Shown: positions 16,892 through 25,038, counted from the first letter of the stretch. The stretch is DNA of 64,000 bases from an uncultured Nocardioides sp. (GCF_947488515.1 NZ_CANKZF010000001.1:1612001-1676000), one strand, 5' to 3'. Numbers and translations: made by a program. Notes: generated by a model not told the origin, from the sequence alone.

Positions 16892-17602
16892 CATCACCTC
16901 GGCGAGCACCTCGGCGCTGGTCACGCTGCGACGCCCGTCGTCGTAGCCGGCGGACGACCCCGCCGCCGTGACCGTGCCCGGCGCCCGCAGGTGCACCTCG
17001 CGCGCCCCGGTCTCCGCGACGACGCGGGCCGCGTTCACCGGTCGTACGCCGCCCCCGACCGCGATGCGGACGTCCTCACCGCCGCGCCGGACCAGGTCGG
17101 CGAGCTGCGGGAGGTGGTCGAGCGCCGGGCCGGGACCGCCCGAGGTCAGGACGCGGGAGACGCCGAGGTCGGCCAGCAGCGCGAGCGCGGACGGCTGGTC
17201 CGGCACGGAGTCGAAGGCCTTGTGGAAGGTGACCGGTGCGTCGCCGCTCGCGGCCACGAGTCGTCGTACGGCACCCGCGTCGACGTCACCGTCGGGCGTC
17301 AGGCTCCCGACGACGAACCCGAGCCGCGCCGACCCGGCGAGCGCCCCGCGCACCGCCTCGATGTCGGCGACCATGACCTCGACCTCCTCCGGGGAGTGGA
17401 CGAAGTCGCCGGGCCGGGCACGGACGAGGACCCGGATCTCGAGCCCGGGCGCCGCGGCCGCGCAGTGCCGGACGAACCCGAGCGTCGGGGTGGTCCCGCC
17501 GTCGGCCAGCCCGGCGCACACCTCCAGGGCGTCCGCGCCCGCCGCTGCGGCGAGCGCGGCTCCACCGACGTCCTCCAGGCAGACCTCGACCAGGGTGTCC
17601 AC
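16874..17602 (-). CDS. cutC: CutC-family protein
   Basis: 242-residue TIM barrel of the CutC family, historically linked to copper homeostasis though the biochemical role is unclear. Conserved stretches are EVCLEDVGGAALAAAAGADALEVC, RVLVRARPGDFVHS, VTFHKAFDSV and RVLTSGGPGPAL. Full length. It follows the tartrate dehydratase gene by 13 bp on the same strand, so the two may be co-transcribed from the tartrate promoter; a functional link is not obvious. Confidence 0.9.
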   Translation of the reverse strand: MDTLVEVCLEDVGGAALAAAAGADALEVCAGLADGGTTPTLGFVRHCAAAAPGLEIRVLVRARPGDFVHSPEEVEVMVADIEAVRGALAGSARLGFVVGSLTPDGDVDAGAVRRLVAASGDAPVTFHKAFDSVPDQPSALALLADLGVSRVLTSGGPGPALDHLPQLADLVRRGGEDVRIAVGGGVRPVNAARVVAETGAREVHLRAPGTVTAAGSSAGYDDGRRSVTSAEVLAEVMSALGR

Positions 17603-17615
17603 GGCCCCACGCTAG

Positions 17616-18782
17616 TCACGCGTGCAGGTCGCGGAGCACGCGGTGGAAGGCGGCCTTGCCCTCGAAGCCGATGCCGGGTCGGTCGTCGAGCCGCACCCGC
17701 CCGCCCTCCACGACGGCGTCGTCGGCGAAGCCCCCGGTCGGCTGGAACTCGCCCGGGTAGGACTCGTTGCCGCCGAGCCTCAGGGCGGCGGCGATGTGGA
17801 GGGAGAACTGGTGGCCGCCGTGCGGGATGCAGCGGCGCGAGGACCAGCCGTGCTGGGCGAGCATGTCCTGGATGCGGCGGTACTCCACGAGGCCGTAGCT
17901 CAGGGCAGGGTCGACCTGGATCCAGTCGCGGTCGGGCCGCAGTCCGCCGTAGCGGACGAGGTTGCGGGCGTCCTGGAGGGAGAACAGGTTCTCCCCCGTG
18001 GCGATCGGGCCGCGGTAGTGCTCGGCGAGCGTGGCGTTGAGCCGGTAGTCCAGCGGGTCGCCGACCTCCTCGTACCAGAACAGCCCGTAGGGGTCGATCG
18101 CCCGGCCGTAGGCCAGCGCGGTGTCGAGGTCGAAGCGTCCGTTGACGTCGACCGCAAGGCGTGAGCCGTCGCCGCCCAGCACCTCGATCACGGCTTCGAT
18201 GCGCCGCAGGTCCTCGGCCAGGTCGGCGCCGCCGATCTTCATCTTGACCACCTCGTAGCCCGCGTCGAGGAAGCGGCGCATCTCGTCCTGGAGGTCACCC
18301 AGCGACTTGCCGGGGGCGTAGTAGCCGCCCGCGGCGTAGACGAACACGGAGTCGTCGGACCCGCCGTCGCCGTAGTGGTCGGCGATCCAGCGGTGCAGCG
18401 GCACGCCGGCGACCTTGGCCGCGAGGTCGTGCAGCGCCATGTCGACGACGCCGACGGCGACCGACCGCTCCCCGTGCCCACCGGGCTTCTCGTTGCGCAT
18501 CATCACCTCCCAGGCCGCGCTCGGCGACAGGGCGCCCGCCTCGTCGAGGAGGCTGTCGGGGTCGGCCTCGAGGAGTCGCGGCAGGATGCGACGGCGCAGG
18601 ATCTCGCCCGCGGAGTAGCGGCCGTTGGAGTTGAAGCCGTAGCCGACGACCGGCTCGCCGTCGACCACGACGTCGCTCACCAGCGCGAGGACCGAGCAGT
18701 CCATCGTCGAGAAGTCGATGAAGGCGTTGCTCATCGGCGAGCTGATCGGGATGACGCCCTCGTGGGCGGAGACGATCCTCAT
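17616..18782 (-). CDS. tarD: D-tartrate dehydratase-like enolase-superfamily enzyme
   Basis: 388-residue enolase-superfamily enzyme (MR subgroup). From memory it matches Bradyrhizobium TarD closely: ISSPMSNAFIDF, YGFNSNGRY, NEKPGGHGERSVAVG, VYAAGGYYAPGK, VVKMKIGG (catalytic Lys), WYEEVGDPLDY, ATGENLFS and IPHGGHQ (catalytic His). The predicted reaction is D-tartrate to oxaloacetate plus water with Mg2+. The ATG at 18782 has GGAG about 7 nt upstream. It is divergent from a GntR regulator and has a TCTTATAAGA operator over the likely -10. No transporter is next to it. Confidence 0.88.
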   Translation of the reverse strand: MRIVSAHEGVIPISSPMSNAFIDFSTMDCSVLALVSDVVVDGEPVVGYGFNSNGRYSAGEILRRRILPRLLEADPDSLLDEAGALSPSAAWEVMMRNEKPGGHGERSVAVGVVDMALHDLAAKVAGVPLHRWIADHYGDGGSDDSVFVYAAGGYYAPGKSLGDLQDEMRRFLDAGYEVVKMKIGGADLAEDLRRIEAVIEVLGGDGSRLAVDVNGRFDLDTALAYGRAIDPYGLFWYEEVGDPLDYRLNATLAEHYRGPIATGENLFSLQDARNLVRYGGLRPDRDWIQVDPALSYGLVEYRRIQDMLAQHGWSSRRCIPHGGHQFSLHIAAALRLGGNESYPGEFQPTGGFADDAVVEGGRVRLDDRPGIGFEGKAAFHRVLRDLHA

Positions 18783-18796
18783 GGCGTGGCTCCAAT

Positions 18797-18806
18797 TCTT
18801 ATAAGA
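18797..18806. promoter_or_regulatory. GntR operator 1, overlapping tarD promoter
   Basis: Perfect palindrome TCTTATAAGA. On the minus strand TATAAG would be the -10 of tarD, so bound regulator blocks transcription. The identical site is repeated 57 bp away. Confidence 0.7.
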
Positions 18807-18853
18807 TGCGAGATCCGCACCCTACGCACATCGCTCCGTCGATCACCAATCGG

Positions 18854-18863
18854 TCTTATAAGA
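18854..18863. promoter_or_regulatory. GntR operator 2, overlapping the GntR promoter
   Basis: Second TCTTATAAGA. On the plus strand TATAAG sits 8 nt before the GTG start, so the gntR mRNA is probably leaderless and autorepressed. Confidence 0.7.
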
Positions 18864-18870
18864 TGAGCGC

Positions 18871-19530
18871 GTGGCCGATCCCCTCTTCACCAGCAAGGCC
18901 GACGTCGCCTACGCGCGCATCCGCCAGCAGATCCTCGACGGCTCGCTCGAGGCCGGCTCACCCCTGGCGCAGTACGAGCTCGCCGCCGACCTGGGCATCA
19001 GCATCACGCCGCTCCGCGAGGCCGTACGACGACTCAGCGGGGAGGGCTGGATCCGGCTCGACACCCATCGCAACGCCCGCGTCGCCGAGCTCGACCTCCA
19101 CGAGGCCCGGCAGCTGCTCGAGGCCCGGCGTGCCCTCGAGCCGGCCGCCGTCGCGCTGGCCGCCGAGCGCCGAACGGACCAGGACGTCGTACGGATGCGG
19201 GCAGCGCTGAAGCGGCTCAAGCCCGTCACCCGGAAGTGGGGCGAGACGGCGCTCGCCGCGCACCGCGAGGTCCACCGCGCCCTCTACTCCGCGTCGCACA
19301 ACGACGTCGTCGTCCGGATGCTCGACGACCTCTGGGACAAGTCGGACCGCTACCGACGCGTCGGGCTCCAGCTGCCGCCGGGCGGGGAGGACCGCACCCG
19401 CGACTTCGAGGAGCACCACGAGCTCGTCCGGCTCGTCGTCGACAGTGACGCCGCTGCCGCGTCCGACCTGATGACCGCCCACATCGACCACAGCCTCGCC
19501 GCGGCCGTGCTCGCGGCGCCCGTGGGCTGA
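18871..19530 (+). CDS. GntR-family (FCD) transcriptional regulator
   Basis: 219-residue FadR-type regulator. The N-terminal winged helix reads AYARIRQQILDG..LAQYELAADLGISITPLREAVRRLSGEGW; the all-helical FCD effector domain has the metal-site histidines in HREVHRALYSASHN, EEHHELVRL and MTAHIDHS. The GTG at 18871 lies only 8 nt after a TATAAG -10, suggesting leaderless translation. It is divergent from tarD with two identical operators between, so it most likely senses tartrate or a related hydroxy-acid and controls both genes. Confidence 0.92.
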   Translation: MADPLFTSKADVAYARIRQQILDGSLEAGSPLAQYELAADLGISITPLREAVRRLSGEGWIRLDTHRNARVAELDLHEARQLLEARRALEPAAVALAAERRTDQDVVRMRAALKRLKPVTRKWGETALAAHREVHRALYSASHNDVVVRMLDDLWDKSDRYRRVGLQLPPGGEDRTRDFEEHHELVRLVVDSDAAAASDLMTAHIDHSLAAAVLAAPVG

Positions 19531-19570
19531 CGGCGCTCGCCGTCGCGACCGCCGGTCCGACCGCGAGGGG

Positions 19571-19822
19571 TCAGGGATACCGACCCGCGGAGTCGTCCCG
19601 TTGCTCGGCGGACCCGTCCAGGACGACAGCAGCAGCCACCTTCGCCCACGCGACGACGAGGGTGGCCCCGGCGTCGGAGCCGGGATCGACCACCGGCAGG
19701 CGGCCGGTCGCGTCCGTCCCCACGCGCTCGACCTCCTCGCGAACCGCCATCTCGTTCTCGTCGGCGATCCGCCACCGTTGGGTCCAGCCGTCGCCGTACA
19801 GCATGAGGTAGGCCATGGTCAT
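19571..19822 (-). CDS. Small hypothetical protein, third gene of GT operon
   Basis: 83-residue protein beginning MTMAYLMLYGDGWTQRWRI, which looks like a small beta-sheet domain, followed by acidic and alanine-rich segments. I see no known motif. Its ATG overlaps the TGA of the preceding gene (ATGA), and a GGGG ribosome-site-like run lies 5 nt upstream. Coupling makes it very likely real and functionally tied to the two genes upstream. Confidence 0.65.
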   Translation of the reverse strand: MTMAYLMLYGDGWTQRWRIADENEMAVREEVERVGTDATGRLPVVDPGSDAGATLVVAWAKVAAAVVLDGSAEQRDDSAGRYP

Positions 19823-20409
19823 CGGCCCCTGGGGCTCGGCGCGGTCACCGGCGAAGGCATCTGCCACGACCCGCCGTCGTCGCTCCATCGCGACATCGAG
19901 TCGTGGACCACCGGGGCGGCGGCCCGGTGCTGCGCCGGGTCGAGGAGCAGACCGTGGAGCACCGCGAGCTGTCGGTCGTCCGCGTGGATGGCGTGCTCGG
20001 CCAGGGAACGCGTCGACCGGCTCGCACCGGCGACCAGCTCAGCGCGGGAACGGATCAGCGAGGCGTTGGCATGAGCGGTCAGTCGGTCCACGAACAGCTG
20101 GTCCAGCGCCTCCCCGCCCAGCCCGTCGAGAGCCCCTGGCGGCGCGATCGGCGGAGGCGCCTTCGGGGGCTGACCCCAGCCGAGCAGGACGGCTGACATC
20201 GCCGCAGAGCGGTCGGCCTGGACCGACAGCGCGTCGCGGGCCAGGGCTCGAACGTCCGGCCGTGAGCTGCGGGTCGCACCTGCGCAGACCGCCATGATCG
20301 GCACCAGTGCCGCGACGGCGTCCTCCAGGTAGCGCAGGTCGGTGGCGTTGCCCTCAGGCTTCGCGTGCGCATCCACGCCCGGTCGGGGCGCGCGTGCCCA
20401 GGTCATCAT
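19819..20409 (-). CDS. Helical protein, possibly DUF305/ferritin-like
   Basis: 196-residue protein predicted mostly helical, with two similar halves around SVQADRSAAMSAVLLGWG and AHANASLIRSRAELVAGASRSTRSLAEHAIHADDRQLAVLHGLL. The spacing resembles a DUF305-type four-helix bundle, but the usual HH metal ligands are missing, so the assignment is tentative. No signal peptide. The start ATG at 20409 overlaps the glycosyltransferase stop, and its own stop overlaps the next start. Middle gene of a tightly coupled operon. Confidence 0.55.
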   Translation of the reverse strand: MMTWARAPRPGVDAHAKPEGNATDLRYLEDAVAALVPIMAVCAGATRSSRPDVRALARDALSVQADRSAAMSAVLLGWGQPPKAPPPIAPPGALDGLGGEALDQLFVDRLTAHANASLIRSRAELVAGASRSTRSLAEHAIHADDRQLAVLHGLLLDPAQHRAAAPVVHDSMSRWSDDGGSWQMPSPVTAPSPRGR

Positions 20410-21575
20410 GGTGATCGCACCGCCCTGACGGGCAACGCCGGACGGACGGTCTCGGCCCGGATGGCGGGGGACTCGACAGGCGGACGGGTGTGCGGCTCGT
20501 CCGCGGACGGGAGCGCCACCAGCTCCTCGAGGGCCCGGATGACCTCCGAGGGGGTCGGCCCCGTCACGCCCTCGAGGACCGCCAGCAGGGTCGTGACCGA
20601 GTCCGCGACGGTGAAGTCCCGGCCGGCGTCCCTTCGTTCGTGCCGCAGGACCGGTCCGAGGCGTCGAGCGGCCAGGATGCCCTGGGCCAGCGCCTCGGCG
20701 TCGTCGGGCTCGACGAGCACCAGCGCGCCGCAGTCGGTCTCCGGCAACCCGCCGTCGCGCGAGGCGACCACGCGGCAACCGGCGTGCTGGGCCTCGATCG
20801 ACAGGATCCCGAAGGTCTCGTGCCAGTACTGCGCATTCGACGGCATCACGACCACGTCGTGCTCGACGAGCAACGACGCCATGTCGGCGGGCGTGCGCCG
20901 GGCGGGCACGAGATCGATCTCGGGGTGCGAACGCAGCAACCGCTCGATGATGGCGCCCTGCGGCTTGTCAGCGCCGGCGGACGTCACCGTGACGGAGACC
21001 GAGCCCGGATCGAACAAGTCGGTGTGCAGCGCCGCGAGCAGGGTGTAGATGCCCTTCTCGGGCGTGAGCCGCCCGGCGTACAACACGCGGGTCACCTCGT
21101 CGGTCCTCTCCGCCCGAGGCCGGGTGGCGAACTCCGGCTCGGCGAACGGGTACACGACGTGGATCGTGTCGAGGCCCACGTCGAGGAAGTCCGCCCAGAG
21201 CGCGGCTGCGTAGCGGCTGGTCGCGATGAGCGTGCGGTCCCGCGTGCCGGCCACCACGGATGCATGTGCGTGCTGCCGCAGCGGCGGTGGAACGTGGAGG
21301 ATCTGGTAGGCGGGGTGCACGGTGGTGGTCGGCGGGGCCTCGCTGACGAACACGAGGGTGTCGTCCAGACACCCCACCGCGTCGAGTGACGGGACCGAGT
21401 GGAAGGGGATGTCGTCGAACTCCTCGCGGCCATCAGCCGTCCCGACGCCGATGGTGACCACACGAGCCTCGATCCCGCGCCTGTTGAGCTCGCGCACGTG
21501 ACCCACCGTGAAGTTCTCGGACCCACCCGTGCCGGCCGGCAGACGCTCCCCGGGTGACCAGACGAAGGAGATCAT
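20406..21575 (-). CDS. GT4-type glycosyltransferase
   Basis: 389-residue GT-B glycosyltransferase. The N-terminal acceptor domain begins MISFVWSPGERLPAGTGGSE, the glycine-rich GGSE loop being typical of GT4. The donor domain has RVLYAGRLTPEKGIYTLLAA and the conserved Glu motif HETFGILSIEAQHAGCRVVAS. The last 60 residues are a low-complexity proline/arginine tail not usual for the family. First gene of a three-gene unit with ATGA overlaps. Cytoplasmic; donor sugar unknown. Confidence 0.85.
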   Translation of the reverse strand: MISFVWSPGERLPAGTGGSENFTVGHVRELNRRGIEARVVTIGVGTADGREEFDDIPFHSVPSLDAVGCLDDTLVFVSEAPPTTTVHPAYQILHVPPPLRQHAHASVVAGTRDRTLIATSRYAAALWADFLDVGLDTIHVVYPFAEPEFATRPRAERTDEVTRVLYAGRLTPEKGIYTLLAALHTDLFDPGSVSVTVTSAGADKPQGAIIERLLRSHPEIDLVPARRTPADMASLLVEHDVVVMPSNAQYWHETFGILSIEAQHAGCRVVASRDGGLPETDCGALVLVEPDDAEALAQGILAARRLGPVLRHERRDAGRDFTVADSVTTLLAVLEGVTGPTPSEVIRALEELVALPSADEPHTRPPVESPAIRAETVRPALPVRAVRSP

Positions 21576-21792
21576 CGAGCACCTGACCTGCGTGCGTGAT
21601 CCGCGTGTTCGGGGGCCCGGACCGTGCTGAGCTGCGAGGTCATCTCGCTACCGCCTGTGATTGCTGCCTACGTCAGCGCCCGTACGCCACGTGGCCGTGG
21701 CACGGACCTGCCACTGGCAGTCGACCTCCAGCCTAGCGCGGTCGTCGCGACACCGCCGTGGTCGGTGATCCGACCGGTCTCTGCGAAGACGC

Positions 21793-21818
21793 GCGGCAGG
21801 ATCATGGGGTTGTCCGGA
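21793..21818 (+). repeat. Direct repeat, left copy (boundary candidate)
   Basis: Starts GCGGCAGGATCATGG and ends TTGTCCGGA. The same sequence with one substitution and one missing G is at 25680-25704, 31 bp before tRNA-Lys. The two copies bracket the lower-GC small-gene region. Confidence 0.6.
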
Positions 21819-22025
21819 CACGTCATCGGACGCAGCCCGCATGTTCGGGGCCTCTGGGACATCCGAGCCTTCATTCCTTGCAGCGTCTTTGCAGGAGACT
21901 CTCGAAGCGACGGACCAAGCTGGGTAACGGCAACTCCCGCTAAGGGAACGGATCCTCCGGAACGGCCGAGGGCCCTTCGGGAACGTCTCACGGACGATGG
22001 TTCGTACCCGTCGATCAAGCTCACT

Positions 22026-22051
22026 CATCGCGGCAGATCCGGACGTTCTAG
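22026..22051 (+). repeat. Array repeat R1
   Basis: CATCGCGGCAGATCCGGACG followed by TTCTAG. Reference copy of a short repeat found about ten times between the small genes at 21.6-25.4 kb, always in this orientation. Flanking CTCAC and GTGAG could form a stem. Confidence 0.65.
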
Positions 22052-22079
22052 GGTGAGACTCGGGGTGCGCGACGCGCGC

Positions 22080-22616
22080 TCAGCGACCCGGCTCCCAGTG
22101 CAGCACCTCGGCCACCAACGCCTTCAGGTTTGTCGCGCTGTCGAGTCGTAGCACCGGCTGGCTGCGGTCGGCCAACCACTTCTCGTGGACGACCCGACTG
22201 CGTCCGTCGAACGACGGGTCGTCGTACCCGCGAGCCCACTCCACGAAGGCCGACCATGCGTCCTCATCGAACGCTTCGCCGCCCCTCCGGAGGACTTCAC
22301 GAGACTCAAGTCGACGAAGCCTCTCGACTGGGTCGAGCGTCAGGAAGATGATGGCGTCGCACTCCTCCACGACCTCCTCACCCCACCCCAGCATCGACCC
22401 GGAGAGCACCCATGCCTCCCTGGGGACGAACACCTCCCGCATCAACCGGACCCGGTCGGACCCGGGCCGCTTCTCGACGTAGGGAGGATTCGTCGGGAGC
22501 CAGAAGTAGTCATCGGCGTCGGCGTGAGGCACTGACCACTGATCAGCCAGAGCGCGGGCCAGCGTGGACGTTCCCGAACCACTGGCACCCAACACGTGAA
22601 CCCTGCATCGCCTCAT
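22080..22616 (-). CDS. P-loop kinase-like protein (adenylate-kinase/FlaR type)
   Basis: 178-residue P-loop NTPase resembling shikimate/adenylate-kinase-like 'topology modulation' proteins. The P-loop is LGASGSGTSTLARAL near the N-terminus. DADDYFWLPTNPPY is the characteristic second motif, and FLTLDPVERLRRLESRE lies in the lid region. Substrate unknown. ATG at 22616; the longer frame to 22748 crosses repeat copies. First member (from the left) of the small-gene array, with less biased codon use than its neighbours outside the array. Confidence 0.8.
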   Translation of the reverse strand: MRRCRVHVLGASGSGTSTLARALADQWSVPHADADDYFWLPTNPPYVEKRPGSDRVRLMREVFVPREAWVLSGSMLGWGEEVVEECDAIIFLTLDPVERLRRLESREVLRRGGEAFDEDAWSAFVEWARGYDDPSFDGRSRVVHEKWLADRSQPVLRLDSATNLKALVAEVLHWEPGR

Positions 22617-22659
22617 GGCGTCATCTTTGCAGTGGCGATGGACAGGACGAGGGTGCCCG

Positions 22660-22706
22660 CATCTCGGCAGATCCGTGAGCTGATCGCGGCAGATCCGTGC
22701 GTTCAG
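22660..22706 (+). repeat. Array repeats R2a/R2b in tandem
   Basis: Two adjacent copies: CATCTCGGCAGATCCGTGAG at 22660 and ATCGCGGCAGATCCGTGCG followed by TTCAG at 22683. They lie between the kinase-like gene and the next small gene and slightly overlap the latter's 3' end. Confidence 0.6.
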
Positions 22707-22957
22707 GGGCCGAGGCGCGTGCCACGCCAATACGCCGCGGTCGCCCATGCGATGTCCTCGCGCTCGTTGCGGCCCAGGTCGCGAGCCTCGTCGACGGAAT
22801 CAGCCAGTTCCACGAGAAGCGTTTGACGATCGGAGTCAGATTCGGCGGCCGCGACAGCCTTCAGAAGACGCGAGTGCAGTTCGTCTGAGTCAATAGAACG
22901 CGCCTCGTAAGCGGCCAGCATTGCCGCCACGCGCTGTTCAAGAGGGTCCTGACTCAC
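22703..22957 (-). CDS. Small helical hypothetical protein
   Basis: 84-residue, mostly helical acidic protein: EQRVAAMLAAYEARSIDSDE and LVELADSVDEARDLGRNERED. Start placed at GTG 22957 (VSQDPLEQ); no good ribosome site, so the start could also be the ATG at MLAAYEA. No family recognised. Orphan member of the array. Confidence 0.5.
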   Translation of the reverse strand: MSQDPLEQRVAAMLAAYEARSIDSDELHSRLLKAVAAAESDSDRQTLLVELADSVDEARDLGRNEREDIAWATAAYWRGTRLGP

Positions 22958-23032
22958 AGAGAAGACGCTACCTGCGGGCCGATCCGAGCGGCCATCACCA
23001 ATCCCAGCCGATAAAAGTTCAGCGCGCCTGCA

Positions 23033-23078
23033 CATCGGTGGACCCGAGCGCTCATCGCGGCATGTGCGGACGTTCTCG
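23033..23078 (+). repeat. Array repeats R3a/R3
   Basis: A degenerate copy (CATCGGTGGACCCGAGCG at 23033) is followed by CATCGCGGCATGTGCGGACG and TTCTCG at 23053-23078. Located between two minus-strand small genes. Confidence 0.6.
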
Positions 23079-23090
23079 ACGTCACGCCTG

Positions 23091-23441
23091 TCAGCCGCCT
23101 TGTGCCCAAGCCGCGACCGGCAACGATAGATACACGCCCACCTCTTTGGTTCCGATGGCTTCGACCACCGCGTCACACAGCCGATCACACCGCTCCTGAC
23201 GCGTCTCGGCACGACTGGCGAACCACTTCGACCGCACCTCGACGACGATGTCCAGCCCACCGAAGTCGTTTGGACCTCGCGGACGGAACCTGATCTCCAC
23301 GTCGCCTGGCCGGAGCACGCCGTCGTACGGCTCTTCTGGACATTCAACAGCGAGCGAAACGGCGTGCGGGAGAGCCTCGGCGAGGGTCCGCAACTGTGCC
23401 GTCGCAATCAGAGGATTGTGCGTGACCTCGACGATAGGCAT
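23091..23441 (-). CDS. Hypothetical protein
   Basis: 116-residue protein starting MPIVEVTHNPLIATAQLRTL, with a middle strand-rich part (GDVEIRFRPRG, LDIVVEVRSKWF) and a C-terminal helix ERCDRLCDAVVEAIG. The length and beta-rich centre recall tautomerase-superfamily (5-carboxymethyl-2-hydroxymuconate isomerase-like) folds, but with its N-terminal Met followed by Pro this is only a guess. Array member on the minus strand. Confidence 0.55.
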   Translation of the reverse strand: MPIVEVTHNPLIATAQLRTLAEALPHAVSLAVECPEEPYDGVLRPGDVEIRFRPRGPNDFGGLDIVVEVRSKWFASRAETRQERCDRLCDAVVEAIGTKEVGVYLSLPVAAWAQGG

Positions 23442-23583
23442 GAGTCGACGCTAGTTCCTCCCAAGGACAGGTGAGGCTTCTGGCGGCAGGTTCGCGCACC
23501 ATCACCCATCGACATGTCCAGACGCCGACACCCAACAGACTCCAGCGCGCGGAGCCCCGACAACGTCCCGTTAGCGTTACAAC

Positions 23584-24105
23584 ATGCGCATCGTGTTCTT
23601 GGGGGACAGCCACCTTGCGAGGGTTCGGCGAGACCTGGCCATGGTGGGCACCGGCGTCTGGAATGCAGCGGAGGGCGGCGCGTCGGCGCTCGATCTGCTT
23701 GCTCAGGCGACTGCGGTGGACGTACAGGAAAGCGACCTTGTCGTCCTGTCGGTCGGCACCAACGACGCCGCACCATGGAAAGAAGTTCCCGTCACGGACT
23801 TCACGCGAGCAGTTCGCCACTGCATGGACTCCGTGCCCGCTCGTGGGTGGATCTACGTGGCTCCGCCGGGTGTTGACGAGGCTCGCCTAACGGGTCCGGG
23901 TGATCGAACGAACGCGATCCTCGACGAATACCGCGACGCCGCCCTCGCCGTCTGCAAGGACTTCGGTGCACTAGTCGTACGCACAGAGCGCATCATCACC
24001 TCGCTCGGCGACAGGGCCTTCGCCGACGACGGCATCCACCTGAGTGGACCGGGGTACAAGGCGGTCCTGCCCGCGATTGCTGACGCCATCCACACAATGG
24101 CGTAG
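23584..24105 (+). CDS. SGNH/GDSL-type hydrolase
   Basis: 173-residue esterase/lipase-like SGNH hydrolase. Block I is FLGDSHLARV (Ser nucleophile), block III is SVGTNDAAPW (Asn of the oxyanion hole) and block V is DDGIHLSGPGYKAVLP with the catalytic Asp/His pair. Block II is the weaker NAAEGGAS. No signal peptide, so cytoplasmic. ATG at 23584, no clear ribosome site. It is a plus-strand member of the array, whereas the three genes to its left are on the minus strand. Confidence 0.85.
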   Translation: MRIVFLGDSHLARVRRDLAMVGTGVWNAAEGGASALDLLAQATAVDVQESDLVVLSVGTNDAAPWKEVPVTDFTRAVRHCMDSVPARGWIYVAPPGVDEARLTGPGDRTNAILDEYRDAALAVCKDFGALVVRTERIITSLGDRAFADDGIHLSGPGYKAVLPAIADAIHTMA

Positions 24106-24150
24106 GGCGATCGGGAACCCGCAACACGTTCATCCGGTACTTCGGCGCAC

Positions 24151-24176
24151 CATCAGCGGCATGAGCGGACGTCTAG
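24151..24176 (+). repeat. Array repeat R4
   Basis: CATCAGCGGCATGAGCGGACG followed by TCTAG. Located between the SGNH gene and the next small gene. The centre reads ATGAGC where R1 has AGATCC. Confidence 0.6.
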
Positions 24177-24189
24177 CGACAATGACGTC

Positions 24190-24519
24190 ATGACAGACGG
24201 CTCCGACCCTGCCCCCTCCGTGCCGGGTGACGACGCGGACCTGTGCTGGCCCGCCCCGATCATCGAAACCGTCCGACTCATGGGCGAGCACACGGTGGAG
24301 GTTCCACTCTGGAGCGAGCGGGGCCTGATGTTTGCGGCTCCCGAGTCCGTGGTCTCGCATCTCGGTGTCAGCACGGAGCTGGCGACCGATCTGGCGGCTT
24401 GGGCTGATGCGTGGCACACGCGCTCAGGGGAGCCGGACCACGATGCCGAGGCCGCCGCCCTCATCCGACGTCTCAGGGAAGAGACCGGGCGCCGCTACAA
24501 CTTCGTGTACCAACCCTGA
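24190..24519 (+). CDS. Hypothetical protein
   Basis: 109-residue protein with an acidic N-terminus, a strand pair IIETVRLMGEHTVEVPLWSE and helices LATDLAAWADAWHTRSGE and AALIRRLREETG. No family recognised. ATG at 24190 lies 14 nt after repeat R4, with no obvious ribosome site. Array member on the plus strand. Confidence 0.55.
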   Translation: MTDGSDPAPSVPGDDADLCWPAPIIETVRLMGEHTVEVPLWSERGLMFAAPESVVSHLGVSTELATDLAAWADAWHTRSGEPDHDAEAAALIRRLREETGRRYNFVYQP

Positions 24520-24563
24520 CAGCCATCCGTCGGTTGCTACGACGGACACCCTGAGCCGCCGCA

Positions 24564-24609
24564 CATCGGCATGAGCGGGCGCTTGGGTCACGTCAGATCC
24601 GGGTGTTCC
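24564..24609 (+). repeat. Array repeats R5/R5b
   Basis: CATCGGCATGAGCGGGCG at 24564 and a second, shorter copy GTCAGATCCGGGTGTTCC at 24592-24609. Confidence 0.55.
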
Positions 24610-24993
24610 ACGTCCGTGCCTGGCGTCGATGAGGGCATGCCCTTGGCGTCCCTGCGACGCTTTCGCCAACTCAGGAGGGCGACGATGCGCCTCACGATGC
24701 CACCCTCGCCAGCCCCAAAGGGCCCGCCGTGCATTCCCGCGCCCATGGAAAGTGACTCCCTGCCCAAGGACTGGGCCCCTCGAACCGGCTGCATGGCGGC
24801 GTCGGCGTCAGGGACGGGGTTGGGCTCGCCCGGCAAGCGCTTGCGTTGTTGGGTCACAGTCGATGGTCTCCAAGTCCGACGAGTATGTGTTGGTGGGCGT
24901 GGTTCCGAATCGCTGATAGTCGCTCGACTGTACGAGCACGGCAGGCCTGAGGCGGAAGTCGTGGCCCCCTTGCGGGGCATGTTCAAACACACG

Positions 24994-25018
24994 CTCACCG
25001 GCATGAGCGGATGGCTCG
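24994..25018 (+). repeat. Array repeat R6
   Basis: CTCACCGGCATGAGCGGATG followed by GCTC, 20 bp from the 3' end of the membrane-protein gene at 25039-25362. Confidence 0.5.
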
Positions 25019-25038
25019 TCCGAGGTTTGCAGGATCGC

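Larger units (their letters stand above)
21576..22079. other. 504-bp gene-free stretch left of the small-gene array
   Basis: No convincing ORF on either strand. It holds the presumed promoter of the glycosyltransferase operon, a possible degenerate copy of the array repeat (21597-21616), the left half of a 25-bp direct repeat (21793-21818), a hairpin around GAGGGCCCTTCGG (21965-21980) and the first clear array repeat at 22026. GC is visibly lower than in the flanking genes. Confidence 0.6.
24520..25038. other. 519-bp stretch with no convincing gene
   Basis: Overlapping frames exist on both strands (for example 24571-25137 plus and 24588-25004 minus), but none has a ribosome site, natural composition or a known motif. 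The middle may be a decayed gene: a minus-strand piece around 24810-24990 reads like protein but is broken. It carries array repeats R5, R5b and R6. Confidence 0.5.

Noticed and set aside
24588..25004. Minus-strand 138-codon frame in the array region
   Set aside because: Same reasons; low-complexity Pro/Ser/Arg composition.
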